Notes: a model not told the origin generated them from the letters alone. A stretch of 64,000 nucleotides of DNA from Xanthomonas cannabis pv. cannabis (GCF_000802365.1 NZ_JSZE01000018.1:1-64000); one strand, 5' to 3'. Numbered from the stretch's first letter, positions 1 through 9,680 are shown. Translations and numbers: made by a program.

Positions 1-491
1 CCGGCGATCTGCGTCAGCGTCTTGTCGCGTCCGGCACCGTACACCAGGGTCGGACGCAGCACGGTGGCAGTGGCACCGCGCGCCTGCGCTGCGGAAAACA
101 GCGCCTGTTCGGCATGGGCCAGTCGCTGCGCCACGTCGCGCTCGGCCGCATCGATGGAATGTTCCTTGACCTCCACGCTGGTGGAGCCAAACGCCACGAT
201 GCGCGGTGCAACCACCGGGTTTTCTGCATACCAGCGTGCGAAATGGTCCAACGGCCCGCAGCTGAAGATCACCTCGAACGCCTCGCCCGCGGCGGCCGGC
301 ATCGCCAGATCGCCTTGTCTCCAGATCAATCCAGCGCGCGCGGCGCGCGGCTGACGCGACCAGGCGGTGACCTGCCAGCCGCGACTCAGCAGACGGGTCA
401 GCAGGCGCTCGCCAATCTGCCCGCTGCCACCGAACACGAGGGCGCGCGGCGCAGAAACGGCAGTGGTCGGAGCGGGATGGGGAGCGGTCAC
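1..491 (-). CDS. NAD-dependent epimerase/dehydratase family protein (3' end outside window)
   Basis: About 163 N-terminal residues are visible; the gene continues beyond the left edge. The reading begins with a GTG codon at 491, because no in-frame ATG lies near the conserved start. A Rossmann NAD(P)-binding motif (FGGSGQIGERLL) sits about 22 residues in, followed by segments typical of atypical short-chain epimerases (VAFGSTSV, VLRPTLVYGAGRD). Such proteins bind NAD(P) and act on sugar nucleotides or related substrates in the cytoplasm; the substrate cannot be told from this fragment. It is transcribed away from the Mrp operon. The family is fairly sure, the start codon less so. Confidence 0.7.
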   Translation of the reverse strand, partial: MTAPHPAPTTAVSAPRALVFGGSGQIGERLLTRLLSRGWQVTAWSRQPRAARAGLIWRQGDLAMPAAAGEAFEVIFSCGPLDHFARWYAENPVVAPRIVAFGSTSVEVKEHSIDAAERDVAQRLAHAEQALFSAAQARGATATVLRPTLVYGAGRDKTLTQIA

Positions 492-590
492 GGGGCAACG
501 GCGCAGGCGGGCATGACGGCAGCATACCCAGTACACCGCGCAGTTGCGTAGCCATCTGGCGGCCCATCCGCGCGTGATGCAGCACCGGCG

Positions 591-619
591 TTGACACGGA
601 CGTCAGTCAACGGTTTGTT
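591..619 (+). promoter_or_regulatory. candidate mrp operon promoter
   Basis: A perfect -35 hexamer TTGACA lies at 591-596, followed after 17 bases by a weak -10 like TTTGTT at 614-619. The -35 also overlaps an inverted repeat, TTGAC-N10-GTCAA (591-610), that could be an operator. It is 40-65 bases upstream of the mrpA ATG and is the only good promoter-like match in this short gap. Inferred from sequence alone. Confidence 0.3.
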
Positions 620-657
620 AAGCTCTCTGGCCTGCTCGCGAATCTTGTGTTCCCTGC

Positions 658-3486
658 ATGCCTTTTTCGTTGGAAATTCTGCTTGCGCTGCCATTCCTGA
701 TGGCGGCCGCCGTTGCGCTGTTCCGGCGCGCGCCGCGTTCGATCACCGCGTGGTTGGCTGCGGCCGCGCCGTTGGCGGGGTTGCTGGTGCTTGCTACACT
801 CACGCCGGCAGTGCTGCGCGGTGAGGTGATTGCCAGCGAGCATGCATGGTTGCCGCAGATCGGCTTGCTGTTTTCGCTGCGGCTGGATGGCCTGGCCTGG
901 ATGTTTGCGCTGCTGGTGCTCGGCATCGGCGCCCTGGTGGTGCTGTATGCGCACTACTACCTGAGCGCACGCGATAGCGCATCGCGTTTTTTTGCGTATC
1001 TGCTGCTGTTCATGGGCGCGATGCTCGGCATGGTGCTGTCGGGCAATCTGCTGCTGTTGATGGTGTTCTGGGAACTCACCAGCATCAGCTCCTTCCTGCT
1101 GATCGGGTTCTGGTCGCATCGCCAGGATGCGCGCGAAGGCGCACGCATGGCGTTCGTGTTGACCGCCGGTGGCGGGCTTGCCCTGCTGGGCGGGGTCTTG
1201 ATGATCGGCCGCATCGTCGGCAGTTTTCAGCTGGACGCGGTGCTGGCCGCCGGCAATGTGATCCGCGCCAGCCCGCTGTATCCGTATGCATTGGGCTTGG
1301 TGCTGCTGGGCATTTTGACCAAGAGCGCGCAGTTTCCATTCCATTTCTGGTTGCCGCACGCGATGGCGGCGCCCACGCCGGTGTCGGCGTATCTGCACTC
1401 GGCCACGATGGTCAAGGCCGGCGTGTTCTTGCTGGCGCGGCTGCACCCTGCGCTGGCCGGCAGCGACCTGTTTTTCTATACGGTTACCAGCATCGGAGCG
1501 ATCACGTTGTTGGTGGGCGCGTGGTACGCGATCTTCCAGCACGATCTCAAGGGCGTGCTGGCGTACTCGACCATTTCACACCTTGGCCTGATCACGATGT
1601 TGTTCGGCCTGTCCACGCCGATGGCAGTGGTGGCTGGCGTGTTCCACATCCTCAACCACGCGGTGTTCAAGGCCTCGTTGTTCATGGCTGCAGGCATCAT
1701 CGACCATGAAACCGGCACGCGCGACATGCGCAAGCTGGGCAATCTGCGCCGTTTGATGCCCGTCACCAGTGCGCTGGCGATCATCGCGTCGCTGGCCATG
1801 GCCGGCATTCCGTTACTCAACGGATTTTTGTCGAAGGAAATGTTCTTCGCGGTGGCGCTGGAAACCGAAGCGCCGCAGCTGATGCGCATCCTGGCGAGCA
1901 TCGCCGCCTTGCTGGCCGGCGTGCTTGGCGTGGCCTACAGCCTGCGCTTCGTGCACGACACGTTCTTTGGCGATGGCCCGCTCGATCTGGACACCACACC
2001 GCACGAGCCGCCGCGCTGGATGCGCATCCCGGTGGATGTGCTGGTGCTGATTTGCCTGGCGGTGGGCATCGTGCCGGCCTGGACCGTGGCGCCGGTGCTG
2101 CGCGCCGGTGCCGGCGCCATTCTCGGCGATGCACTGCCCGAATACAGCCTGGCGCTTTGGCATGGCGTCAACTGGCCGCTGGCGATGAGCATCGCCGGCA
2201 TGATCGGCGGGGCGCTGCTGTACGTTGCGATCCGTCGCATGCTGGATCTGTACGCGGTGCAGAACCGCTCGCCCGGCAAGGCCCTGTTCCACTGGAACCT
2301 GCGCACCTTGTTCAGCGCCACCGCCCGCATGACCGATGCGGTGACCAACGGCAACCTGCAGCGCATGCTGATGCTGCTGGTACTGAGCGCGGTGGTGGTG
2401 GCACTGGTGCCGTTCCTGCAAGGGGGCGCGCTGCCGGAGTGGCCTGCGCCTACGCCCATGCCGCTGCTGGGCTGGACGGTGTGGCTGCTGTTGATCGCGT
2501 GCGCGTTGGGCAGCCTGTTCCTGTACAAGCAGCGCCTGCTGGCGGTGCTGGTGCTTGGTGGCACCGGCCTGGCGGTCAGCCTGACCTTCGTGTTCCTGTC
2601 CGCACCGGATCTTGCGTTGACCCAGCTGTTGGTGGAGATGGTCACGCTGGTGCTGATGCTGCTGGCGATGAACTACCTGCCGGAGCGCTCGTTGCCCGAG
2701 CGCGCGCGGCTGCGCAAGTGTCGCGATGTCGCCATCGCAATCATTGGCGGCACCGGCCTGGCCGCGCTGGCGTATACCCTGATGACGCAACCCACCCACA
2801 CCGTGGCCGGCGAGTTGCTGCAACGCGCGTTGCCCGAGGCGTATGGGCGCAACGTGGTCAACGTGATCCTGGTGGATTTCCGCGGCTTCGATACCTTCGG
2901 CGAGATCACCGTGTTCGCGATTGCCGGGCTGGTGGTGCATGCGCTGCTGCGACGCTCGCGGATGGCACCGGAGCGCACCATGCCGGGGCCGGCGATCCGG
3001 CTGCCGGTACCGGCGGATCTGGCGCAGATCATGTTCCCGCTGACGCTCACCGTGTCGCTGTTCCTGTTCTTGCGCGGCCACAACGCGCCTGGCGGTGGCT
3101 TCATTGCCGGCCTGGTGCTGGCGGTGCCGTTGTTGATGCAGTACGTGATCCAGGGCACCGCGTCGGTGGAGTCGCGCTTCGGCTTCGACTACATCCGCTT
3201 GATCGGTATTGGCCTGTTGTGCGCATTGCTGAGCGGTGCCGGTTCGCTGCTGTTCGGGCTGCCATTCCTGAGCAGCGGCCATGTCGATCTGCCGCTGCCG
3301 CTGCTGGGCGAGCTGGAGCTGGCCAGCGCCTTGGGCTTCGACGTGGGGGTGTACCTGGTGGTGTTCGGTGCGGCGATGCTGATGCTGTCGATGATGGGCA
3401 CGATCAAACCGTCGCGCACGCGCAGTTCGCAACGCGGCGAAATCGATCCCACCCAACGTTCGACACGCACCGCGGAGCAGCATTGA
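658..3486 (+). CDS. mrpA: Mrp-type Na+/H+ antiporter subunit A fused to subunit B (MrpAB/PhaAB)
   Basis: The largest membrane subunit of the Mrp/Mnh/Pha multisubunit cation/proton antiporter, 942 residues. The N-terminal part is an NADH-dehydrogenase-like proton channel module with the conserved Glu in FWELTS (about residue 140) and Lys in HSATMVKAG (about 247). A DUF4040 stretch (LALTQLLVEMVTLVLM) follows near residue 652. The C-terminus from about residue 790 is a full MnhB domain with the hallmark HNAPGGGF at about 806. So A and B, separate genes in Bacillus, are one polypeptide here, as in PhaAB of rhizobia and other proteobacteria. Its TGA overlaps the ATG of mrpC by one base. In the cell it exchanges Na+ or K+ for protons, supporting pH and salt tolerance. 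The ion specificity is not readable from sequence. Confidence 0.93.
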   Translation: MPFSLEILLALPFLMAAAVALFRRAPRSITAWLAAAAPLAGLLVLATLTPAVLRGEVIASEHAWLPQIGLLFSLRLDGLAWMFALLVLGIGALVVLYAHYYLSARDSASRFFAYLLLFMGAMLGMVLSGNLLLLMVFWELTSISSFLLIGFWSHRQDAREGARMAFVLTAGGGLALLGGVLMIGRIVGSFQLDAVLAAGNVIRASPLYPYALGLVLLGILTKSAQFPFHFWLPHAMAAPTPVSAYLHSATMVKAGVFLLARLHPALAGSDLFFYTVTSIGAITLLVGAWYAIFQHDLKGVLAYSTISHLGLITMLFGLSTPMAVVAGVFHILNHAVFKASLFMAAGIIDHETGTRDMRKLGNLRRLMPVTSALAIIASLAMAGIPLLNGFLSKEMFFAVALETEAPQLMRILASIAALLAGVLGVAYSLRFVHDTFFGDGPLDLDTTPHEPPRWMRIPVDVLVLICLAVGIVPAWTVAPVLRAGAGAILGDALPEYSLALWHGVNWPLAMSIAGMIGGALLYVAIRRMLDLYAVQNRSPGKALFHWNLRTLFSATARMTDAVTNGNLQRMLMLLVLSAVVVALVPFLQGGALPEWPAPTPMPLLGWTVWLLLIACALGSLFLYKQRLLAVLVLGGTGLAVSLTFVFLSAPDLALTQLLVEMVTLVLMLLAMNYLPERSLPERARLRKCRDVAIAIIGGTGLAALAYTLMTQPTHTVAGELLQRALPEAYGRNVVNVILVDFRGFDTFGEITVFAIAGLVVHALLRRSRMAPERTMPGPAIRLPVPADLAQIMFPLTLTVSLFLFLRGHNAPGGGFIAGLVLAVPLLMQYVIQGTASVESRFGFDYIRLIGIGLLCALLSGAGSLLFGLPFLSSGHVDLPLPLLGELELASALGFDVGVYLVVFGAAMLMLSMMGTIKPSRTRSSQRGEIDPTQRSTRTAEQH

Positions 3487-3860
3487 TGGAATTGGCATTG
3501 GCAAGCGCGATCGGCGTCCTCACCGCCCTGGCGATCTATCTGCTGTTGCGTGCGCGCAGCTTCGATGTGATCCTGGGGATGACCTTCCTGTCGTATGCGA
3601 CCAACCTGCTGATCTTCGCCGGCGGACGGCTGCGCGCCGGTCAGCCGCCGGTCTTGCGCGACGGCGTGCCGGTGGATCTGGAGCACTACACCGACCCGCT
3701 GCCGCAGGCGCTGGTGCTGACCGCGATCGTGATCGCCTTTGCGATGACCGCGGTGAGCCTGGTGCTGGCGATCCGCAGCCGCAGCGACAATGGCAGCGAC
3801 CACGTGGATGCGCATGAAGATGCCGCCACCGGTGTCGATACGCGGCAGGCGCGGCGATGA
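3486..3860 (+). CDS. mrpC: Mrp antiporter subunit C
   Basis: A 124-residue inner-membrane protein with three hydrophobic helices, homologous to the NuoK subunit of complex I. Typical MnhC segments are visible: VILGMTFLSYATNLLIF early, and DPLPQALVLTAIVIAFA near residue 75, where the DPLPQALVLTAIVI block is nearly invariant in the family. Its ATG overlaps the stop of mrpA, and its TGA overlaps the ATG of mrpD, so translation is probably coupled. The polar tail after residue 100 is not conserved in the family. It is the third membrane part of the antiporter complex encoded by this operon. Confidence 0.92.
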   Translation: MELALASAIGVLTALAIYLLLRARSFDVILGMTFLSYATNLLIFAGGRLRAGQPPVLRDGVPVDLEHYTDPLPQALVLTAIVIAFAMTAVSLVLAIRSRSDNGSDHVDAHEDAATGVDTRQARR

Positions 3861-5401
3861 ACCATCTGCTGATCCTGCCGATCCTGATCCCGATACTGGG
3901 GGCGTCGGCGTCGCTGTTTGTCGAGCACCGCCGCTACGGGCCGCGCGTGCAGCGCAGCGTGGCCTGGGTGAGCATGGGCTTGCTGGCCGCCGCGGTGCTG
4001 GCGCTGTTTGCCCGCGCTGCCGAGGGCAACGTGCTGGTGTACCTGCTGGGCGATTGGCCGGCGCGGTTGGGCATCGTGCTGATGGGCGACCGGCTGTCTG
4101 CGTGGATGCTGTTGACCACGCTGGTCCTGGGCACGGCCTGCCTGCTGCATGCCTGCGCCGGCTGGGACCGCCGCGCGCCGCACTTCCATGCGCTGTTCCA
4201 GTTCCAGCTGATGGGCTTGAACGGTGCGTTCCTGACCGGCGACATCTTCAATCTGTTCGTGTTCTTCGAAGTGATGCTGATCGCCTCCTATGGGTTGTTG
4301 CTCAGCGGCGGACGTGGCCTGCAGATGCGTGTGGGCCTGCATTATGTGGTGTTCAATGTGTGCGCCTCGACCTTGTTCCTGATCGGGCTGGGGCTGCTGT
4401 TCGGCGTGTTCGGCACGCTCAACATGGCCGAGCTGTCGCAGCGCATCGCCGAGCTGCCGGCGCAGGATGTGCCGATGGCCAAGGCCACGCTCGGACTGTT
4501 GCTGCTGGTGTTCTGCAGCAAGGCCGCCTTGTTGCCACTGTACCTGTGGCTGCCGGAGACCTACTCGCGCGCACCGGCGGCGGTGGCGGCGCTGTTTGCG
4601 ATCATGACCAAGGTGGGCCTGTACGCGGTCTTGCGCGTGTCGAGCCTGTGGTTTGGCGCCGGTGCCGGGGCCTTGCACGGCTTCGGCCGGCACGCGTTGC
4701 TGTGGCTGGGCATCGGCACGCTGCTGATGGCCGCATTCGGGGTGATGGCCGCCTCGCGGCTGCGGGTGATGGTGTCGTATCTGGTGGTGTTTTCCGCGGC
4801 GACCCTGTTCATCGCCTTCTCGCTCGACGACGCAGGCGCGCTCGGCGCGGGCCTGTATTACCTGCCGCACAGCAGCTTCGTGGCCGCGGCGCTGTTCATG
4901 GTCTCGGACCTGATCCGGCGGCGGCGTGGCAGCGCCAGCGACCGCAAGGAAGTGGTGGCACCGCTACCGGGCCGCGCCATTCCGGGCACCATGTTCATGA
5001 TCGCTGCCGTGGCCGTCGCCGGCCTGCCGCCGTTGTCCGGCTTCCTGGCCAAGGCCGCGCTGCTGCAGCACGTGCCCGCAGGCCTGGTGGCGCCGGTCTG
5101 GGGCGCGGTCCTTGGCAGCAGCCTGCTGGTGGTGATCGGCCTGACCCGCGCCGGCGTGCGCCTGTTCTGGCGCGTGCCGGCGGCGGTGGAAGACACGCCC
5201 GAGCTGCAACCGCAGCGCCGTGGCCGCATGCGCCCGGTGGAAACGGCCGCCACGTTGCTGCTGCTGAGCGGGCTGGTGGCAATGACGGTCTGCGCCGGAC
5301 CGCTGATGCGCTACACCGACGATGCCGCCGCGCAGCTGCGCGACCCCGGCCGCTATGTGGAACAGGTGCGCGCGACCACCCCGCAACGGAGGCAGCCATG
5401 A
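3857..5401 (+). CDS. mrpD: Mrp antiporter subunit D
   Basis: A 514-residue polytopic membrane protein homologous to NuoM/NuoN and the second proton-translocating module of the complex. The key membrane charges are present: Glu138 in FFEVMLIASYG, Lys222 in SKAALLP and Lys252 in TKVGLYAVLR. The ATG overlaps the mrpC stop (ATGA), and the TGA overlaps the next ATG in the same way. Length and motif order match MnhD/PhaD. It lacks the DUF4040/MnhB additions that mark subunit A. Confidence 0.93.
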   Translation: MNHLLILPILIPILGASASLFVEHRRYGPRVQRSVAWVSMGLLAAAVLALFARAAEGNVLVYLLGDWPARLGIVLMGDRLSAWMLLTTLVLGTACLLHACAGWDRRAPHFHALFQFQLMGLNGAFLTGDIFNLFVFFEVMLIASYGLLLSGGRGLQMRVGLHYVVFNVCASTLFLIGLGLLFGVFGTLNMAELSQRIAELPAQDVPMAKATLGLLLLVFCSKAALLPLYLWLPETYSRAPAAVAALFAIMTKVGLYAVLRVSSLWFGAGAGALHGFGRHALLWLGIGTLLMAAFGVMAASRLRVMVSYLVVFSAATLFIAFSLDDAGALGAGLYYLPHSSFVAAALFMVSDLIRRRRGSASDRKEVVAPLPGRAIPGTMFMIAAVAVAGLPPLSGFLAKAALLQHVPAGLVAPVWGAVLGSSLLVVIGLTRAGVRLFWRVPAAVEDTPELQPQRRGRMRPVETAATLLLLSGLVAMTVCAGPLMRYTDDAAAQLRDPGRYVEQVRATTPQRRQP

Positions 5402-5904
5402 GCGCACGCGTGCCGTGGCGGCGCCGGCTTTTTCCATCCGCGCCGTTGAGCGTGATGGTCTTCGTGTTCTGGCTGCTGCTCAGCGACAGCTTCGGCCCGC
5501 AGCAGTGGGTGCTGGGCGCGCTGCTGGGCGTGGTGGTGCCGATCTTCGCCGCACGGCTGGACCGCGAATTCGCCCGCATCGGCTCGCTACGCTCGGTGCC
5601 GCGCATGCTGCTGGTGGCCGCAGGCGACATCGTGCGCTCCAATATCAAGGTCGCGGTGCAGGTGCTCGGGCCGGAGTCGCGTATCCATCCCGGCTTCATC
5701 TGGGTGCCGCTGGATATCGCCAACATCCATGGCATTGCCGCGCTGACCAGCATGATCACGCTCACGCCCGGCACGGTGTCGGCTGCGCTGTCGGACGACC
5801 GCAAGTACCTGCTGGTGCATGTGCTGCATCTGGACGATCCGGACTCATTGATCGCCGAGATCAAGGCCCGCTACGAAAAGCCTCTGATGGAGATCTTTCC
5901 ATGA
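5398..5904 (+). CDS. mrpE: Mrp antiporter subunit E
   Basis: A 168-residue protein with two N-terminal membrane helices and a soluble tail. Family landmarks are IVRSNIKVAVQVL in the middle, then the SMITLTPGTVSAAL block and the closing HVLHLDD. The start is fixed by an ATG overlapping the mrpD stop and preceded by GGAGG-like bases (GGAGGCAGCC). It ends four bases into mrpF. MnhE subunits are needed for assembly and full activity of the antiporter. Confidence 0.92.
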   Translation: MSARVPWRRRLFPSAPLSVMVFVFWLLLSDSFGPQQWVLGALLGVVVPIFAARLDREFARIGSLRSVPRMLLVAAGDIVRSNIKVAVQVLGPESRIHPGFIWVPLDIANIHGIAALTSMITLTPGTVSAALSDDRKYLLVHVLHLDDPDSLIAEIKARYEKPLMEIFP

Positions 5905-6185
5905 CCGGTCACATGTTCATCGAATCGACCATCGTCATCTGCATGCATGCGGTGGGCCTGGCCATCCTCATGGCACTGTGGCGACTGCTGCGCGGGCCGA
6001 CGGTACCCGACCGCATCCTGGCGCTGGACACACTGTCCATCACCGCCATCGCCGAGTTGATGCTGCTGGGCATGTACCTGGATTCGCCGATCTACTTCGA
6101 GGCCGCGCTGGTGATTGCGATGCTGGGCTTCGGCAGTACCGTGGTATTGAGCAAGTACGTGCTGCGCCGGGACATCGTCGAATGA
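5901..6185 (+). CDS. mrpF: Mrp antiporter subunit F
   Basis: A 94-residue protein with three membrane helices. The conserved GPTVPDRILALDTLS motif sits after the first helix, and EAALVIAMLGFGSTV follows in the third, both diagnostic of MnhF/PhaF. Its ATG overlaps the stop of mrpE, and its TGA overlaps the ATG of mrpG. It is one of the small membrane subunits of the hetero-oligomeric antiporter. Confidence 0.92.
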   Translation: MTGHMFIESTIVICMHAVGLAILMALWRLLRGPTVPDRILALDTLSITAIAELMLLGMYLDSPIYFEAALVIAMLGFGSTVVLSKYVLRRDIVE

Positions 6186-6607
6186 TCGCGCTCACCGAAT
6201 ATCTGCTGAGCGCGCTGCTGCTGGTCGGCACCTTCTTCATCCTGATCGGCGCCTTCGGGCTGGTGAAGCTGTCGGACTTTTTCAAGCGCCTGCATGCGCC
6301 GACCAAGGCCAGCACCCTGGGCGTGGGCTGCGTGCTGCTGGGCTCGGTGGGCTATCACCTGTTCCTGGGCGTGGACCCGCAGCCGCGCGAGTTGCTGATC
6401 ACCGTCTTCCTGTTCATCACCGCACCGATCAGCGCCCACATGATGGCCAAGGCCGCGCTGTCGCTGATGATGGAAGATCGCCCGGAAGTGCCCAATCACG
6501 GCGAGATGGAAAACGAAGGCCTGCCCACGCCGGCCAGCGACGGCGATATCGGCGAGAACGAGCAAACCGCCAGGCAGCACGAGCGGCCGTCGTCCGAGCC
6601 GCGCTGA
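6182..6607 (+). CDS. mrpG: Mrp antiporter subunit G
   Basis: The last cistron of the operon, 141 residues. The first about 100 residues hold three helices with the MnhG signatures FFKRLHAPTKASTLG and LLITVFLFITAPISAHMMAKAA (shown in part). The tail from about residue 102 is acidic and hydrophilic, rich in E, P and Q, and looks disordered. The start overlaps the mrpF stop. No hairpin with a T-run follows, so the operon terminator is not evident. Confidence 0.92.
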   Translation: MIALTEYLLSALLLVGTFFILIGAFGLVKLSDFFKRLHAPTKASTLGVGCVLLGSVGYHLFLGVDPQPRELLITVFLFITAPISAHMMAKAALSLMMEDRPEVPNHGEMENEGLPTPASDGDIGENEQTARQHERPSSEPR

Positions 6608-6841
6608 GCGTGCGGCAGCGGCAGCTAGGGCTAGGACTAGGGCGCAGTGTTCTTGCTGCGCGTGGCATGCCGGAGTGCGCACGGCGACTGAGTCGGATCG
6701 CACACGCACACGCACACGCATCGTTGCAGGTGCGTCGCCGCCACGTTGTGTGACTGGCACGCATTGTTGTAATTGAGGCAACGCCCGCAGGTCGCGTGCC
6801 ACGCGTCTGACCGATGGCGCCCCCTGCTCGCACGCAGGCGG

Positions 6842-7489
6842 CTAACCGCAGCCCTCGACGTAGTCCACCTGGGGCGGCTGCCCGACTCGCCAGCTGCTCA
6901 CCCTGCCCTCGGCATCGGTCTCAAATATCAGCGCCGACGAGGTGGCGGCATCGGTATGCCGCAGCGTCTGCGCGCCCGGCAGGTATTTGTGCGGCTGCGC
7001 TTCAAGCCCCTGCGGATACAACGCGCGCAGCTGCGCCAGCGTCATGCCGACCTTGCCGCCCCCTGGCGCAACTTCCTTGGGCTCAGTGGTCTGGTAACGG
7101 ACCAGGTGATCGCCTTCGAACATGAAACCGAATTCCCGTGCATCCTGGGCCCATTGCGGACGCAGCAGGTAGCAGCCGCCATCGCTGGCTGCACTGCCGC
7201 GCAGCTCGCCACCCCACGCCGTGCGCGCCTGCGTGGCATCCATGCCCAGGCGCAGGTCGCCGTAGCCATCCATCCGCGCAAGCGTGGTGGGCTGCGGCCG
7301 CACCTGCGGTGGAAACGTGCCCACCGGCGCCGTGGCCGGCGGTACCGCGTCCGCAGGCTGGTCGTTGGCGGACGCCACCGGCGTGTGGGCCGCCTCGGCC
7401 GGCGCTGCTGCGGCCGGCGTGTCGTCCGCGCGATGGCAGCCTGCAACGACCAGCACCATTCCCAGCAAGCCAGACAATCTGGATGTCAT
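6842..7489 (-). CDS. putative lipoprotein of unknown function
   Basis: A 215-residue protein with a lipoprotein signal (SGLLGMVLVVAGC, lipid-modified Cys18) and an Ala/Pro-rich spacer up to about residue 80. A compact domain follows that opens with MDGYGDLRLGMDATQARTAW, the kind of DLRLGM segment seen in small periplasmic binding-type folds. The start at 7489 was chosen because GGAG sits seven bases upstream and places the signal peptide at the N-terminus; the frame is open 11 codons further upstream. I do not recognise a named family. It is probably anchored in the outer or inner membrane facing the periplasm. It converges with the mrp operon. Confidence 0.6.
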   Translation of the reverse strand: MTSRLSGLLGMVLVVAGCHRADDTPAAAAPAEAAHTPVASANDQPADAVPPATAPVGTFPPQVRPQPTTLARMDGYGDLRLGMDATQARTAWGGELRGSAASDGGCYLLRPQWAQDAREFGFMFEGDHLVRYQTTEPKEVAPGGGKVGMTLAQLRALYPQGLEAQPHKYLPGAQTLRHTDAATSSALIFETDAEGRVSSWRVGQPPQVDYVEGCG

Positions 7490-7661
7490 CGATATGCTCC
7501 TGTGCGTTGGCCAAGCGTACACAGCGCGCAGGGTGGCAATGTGGAGGTGGAGGTCATTGCCACCGATGTTGGCACTGGCATGTACGGTGCAAGGTGTCGC
7601 GCCAATGTCATCGGCGTTTCATTGGCAACGCTCACCCTGCCGGCTTCGCAGGATCGCCGCC

Positions 7662-8216
7662 ATGACCCCACGCAAGACCGCACTCGCCCTGACTGCGCTG
7701 CAGTCGCATCGCAGCCCGCTGACCCTGCTGCAGCGCCGTGCGTTGATCCTGGCCGATGGCCAACGTGACTTGACCGCACTTGCGCAGTTGCTCGGCGACA
7801 ACGGCGCCGCGCTGGTGCAGACGCTGTGTGCAATGGGCTATCTGACGCCTGCCGACGACAGCGCGAAGGCAGCCGTGCCCGAGACCGCTGCACGTACCGC
7901 AGCTTCCTTGATTGCAACGGCGCCCACGGTGGTTCAGACCCTGCAAGCGATGCCCACCGCCGACGACCTGCACCGCCAGCGCCGGCGCGCGGCCACAAAC
8001 GCCCGGCTGTATCTGCTGGACATCCTGCAATTGCAACGCAACCCGGCCGCCGCAGCGCTGCATCGCCAGCTGCAGGCGGCGCGTGCGGACGACGAGATCG
8101 GCATCGCCATCGGCGTGGCATTGCAGGAGCTGCCGCAGTTCACCTCGGCCTCGTACGCCGAACGCGTGCGGGCGCGTATCGGCGAACTGCTTCCGGAGGC
8201 ATTGCAGGCCGCCTGA
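7662..8216 (+). CDS. hypothetical protein
   Basis: A 184-residue, Ala/Leu/Gln-rich protein with no signal peptide or membrane helix. The N-terminal third (QRRALILADGQRDLTALAQLL) resembles the winged-helix-like segment of regulators that start by counting how many units must be scanned. The middle is a variable linker, and the C-terminal half is a helical region with many charged residues. I cannot assign a function. Good codon usage across the frame and an ATG preceded by GGATCG support it as a real gene. It converges on hmgA. Confidence 0.55.
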   Translation: MTPRKTALALTALQSHRSPLTLLQRRALILADGQRDLTALAQLLGDNGAALVQTLCAMGYLTPADDSAKAAVPETAARTAASLIATAPTVVQTLQAMPTADDLHRQRRRAATNARLYLLDILQLQRNPAAAALHRQLQAARADDEIGIAIGVALQELPQFTSASYAERVRARIGELLPEALQAA

Positions 8217-8337
8217 TTGCAGCCCGCTTGTCGATGCGTGGCGGTTGACGCAAGGACAGGGTCACTGGCGATCACGTGCTTGATCGCCTCTACGCCTCTG
8301 CGCCAGTTGGCGCGATCTGCATTCCCTGCGGCGCTGC

Positions 8338-9642
8338 TCAGTCCGTGGACGGATTGGTGAATGCAGCACGCAGCCCGGACCAGCACTGCTGATAGTCGCC
8401 CTGCCGATGACTGGCCTGCAGCGCCTGTTGGGTGGGCCGCAGCACCGCACGGGTTTCGAACATGAACGCCATGGTGTCTGCAATGACGTCCGGACGCGTG
8501 AGGTCCGCCTGCGAAGCCTTCTCGAACGTCGCCGCATCCGGGCCGTGCCCGCTCATGCAGTTGTGCAGCGATGCACCGCCGGGTGCGAACCCCTCGGCCT
8601 TGGCGTCGTAGACGCCCCGCACCAGGCCCATGAATTCGCTGGCCACATTGCGGTGGAACCATGGCGGGCGGAAGGTGTGCTGCGCCACCAGCCAGCGCGG
8701 CGGGAAGATGGCAAAGTCCATGTTTGCGGTGCCGTGCGTGTCGCTGGGCGAGGTCAGCACGGTAAAGATGCTGGGATCGGGGTGATCGAAACTGATCGAA
8801 CCGATGGTGTTGAAGCGACGCAGGTCGTAGCGATACGGCGCGTAGTTGCCGTGCCAGGCAACCACATCCAGCGGCGAGTGGCCAATGTGGGCACGCCACA
8901 GATGACCCTGGAATTTGGCGACCAGTTCGAGCGCGCCTTCGCGTTGTTCGAAGGCCGCATGCGGCGTTTCGAAATCGCGCGGGTTGGCCAGCCCGTTGGA
9001 GCCGATCGGCCCCAAGTCGGGCAAGCGCAGCAGGCCACCGAAGTTTTCGCACACGTAGCCGCGTGCGGTGCCATCCAGCAATTCAACGCGAAACCGCACG
9101 CCGCGTGGAATCACGCCGATCTGCTGCGGCTCCAGGTCGAGCACACCCAGCTCGGTGCACACGCGCAGCCGGCCCAGCTGCGGCACCAGCAACAACTCGC
9201 CATCGGCGTTATAGAAGAACCGCTCGCGCATGGAGGCATTGGCGGCATACAGATGCACGGCCACGCCCGTCATCGCTTCGGGGCCGCCATTGCCTGCCAT
9301 GGTGTACAGGCCATCGACAAAATCGGTGGGCACGGCTGGCAGCGGCAACGGGCTCCAGCGCAGCTGATCCGGCGGCACCGGGCCGATGCCGAAGGCGTTG
9401 TGCACGTGCGACTGCTCGATGAACGAGAAACTGCCATGCACGGCGGCCGGACGAATCCGATACAGCCAGCTGCGCCGGTTCTCGCCGCGCGGCGCGGTGA
9501 ACGCGGTGCCGGACAACTGCTCGGCATACAGCCCATGCGCCACGCGCTGCGGCGAGTTCTGCCCGACCGGTAGAGCACCGGCAACGGCTTCGGTGGCGAA
9601 CTCGTTGCCGAAGCCAGTCATGTAGCGCTGTAGGTTGTGCAT
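8338..9642 (-). CDS. hmgA: homogentisate 1,2-dioxygenase
   Basis: Opens the ring of homogentisate to maleylacetoacetate using Fe(II) and O2, the central step of tyrosine and phenylalanine breakdown in the cytoplasm. 434 residues. The family start [13 protein letters not shown] is present, and the iron ligands are all visible: His330 and Glu336 in FHRNVASEF, and His366 in MSGHGPD, each five less than in the human enzyme. I chose the ATG at 9642 (MHNLQRYM); an in-frame ATG at 9666 has a slightly better purine stretch ahead and would add eight residues. hppD, the preceding enzyme of the pathway, lies on the same strand about 700 bases upstream, separated by a repeat-flanked DUF559 gene. Loss of HmgA typically gives brown pyomelanin-type pigment. 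Confidence 0.95.
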   Translation of the reverse strand: MHNLQRYMTGFGNEFATEAVAGALPVGQNSPQRVAHGLYAEQLSGTAFTAPRGENRRSWLYRIRPAAVHGSFSFIEQSHVHNAFGIGPVPPDQLRWSPLPLPAVPTDFVDGLYTMAGNGGPEAMTGVAVHLYAANASMRERFFYNADGELLLVPQLGRLRVCTELGVLDLEPQQIGVIPRGVRFRVELLDGTARGYVCENFGGLLRLPDLGPIGSNGLANPRDFETPHAAFEQREGALELVAKFQGHLWRAHIGHSPLDVVAWHGNYAPYRYDLRRFNTIGSISFDHPDPSIFTVLTSPSDTHGTANMDFAIFPPRWLVAQHTFRPPWFHRNVASEFMGLVRGVYDAKAEGFAPGGASLHNCMSGHGPDAATFEKASQADLTRPDVIADTMAFMFETRAVLRPTQQALQASHRQGDYQQCWSGLRAAFTNPSTD

Positions 9643-9680
9643 GGCATGCGTCCGAATGAGCCCCAAGGAGGCTGGGATTT

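Noticed and set aside
1813-3504. Long open frame antisense to mrpA
   Set aside because: It mirrors a strongly conserved membrane protein gene, is rich in Arg/Gln/His as expected for shadow frames in high-GC DNA, and has no ribosome site.
3857-5401. Reading mrpD as a complex I (nuo) subunit
   Set aside because: The gene order A/B-C-D-E-F-G with MnhE, F and G markers identifies an Mrp antiporter; no other nuo genes are present.
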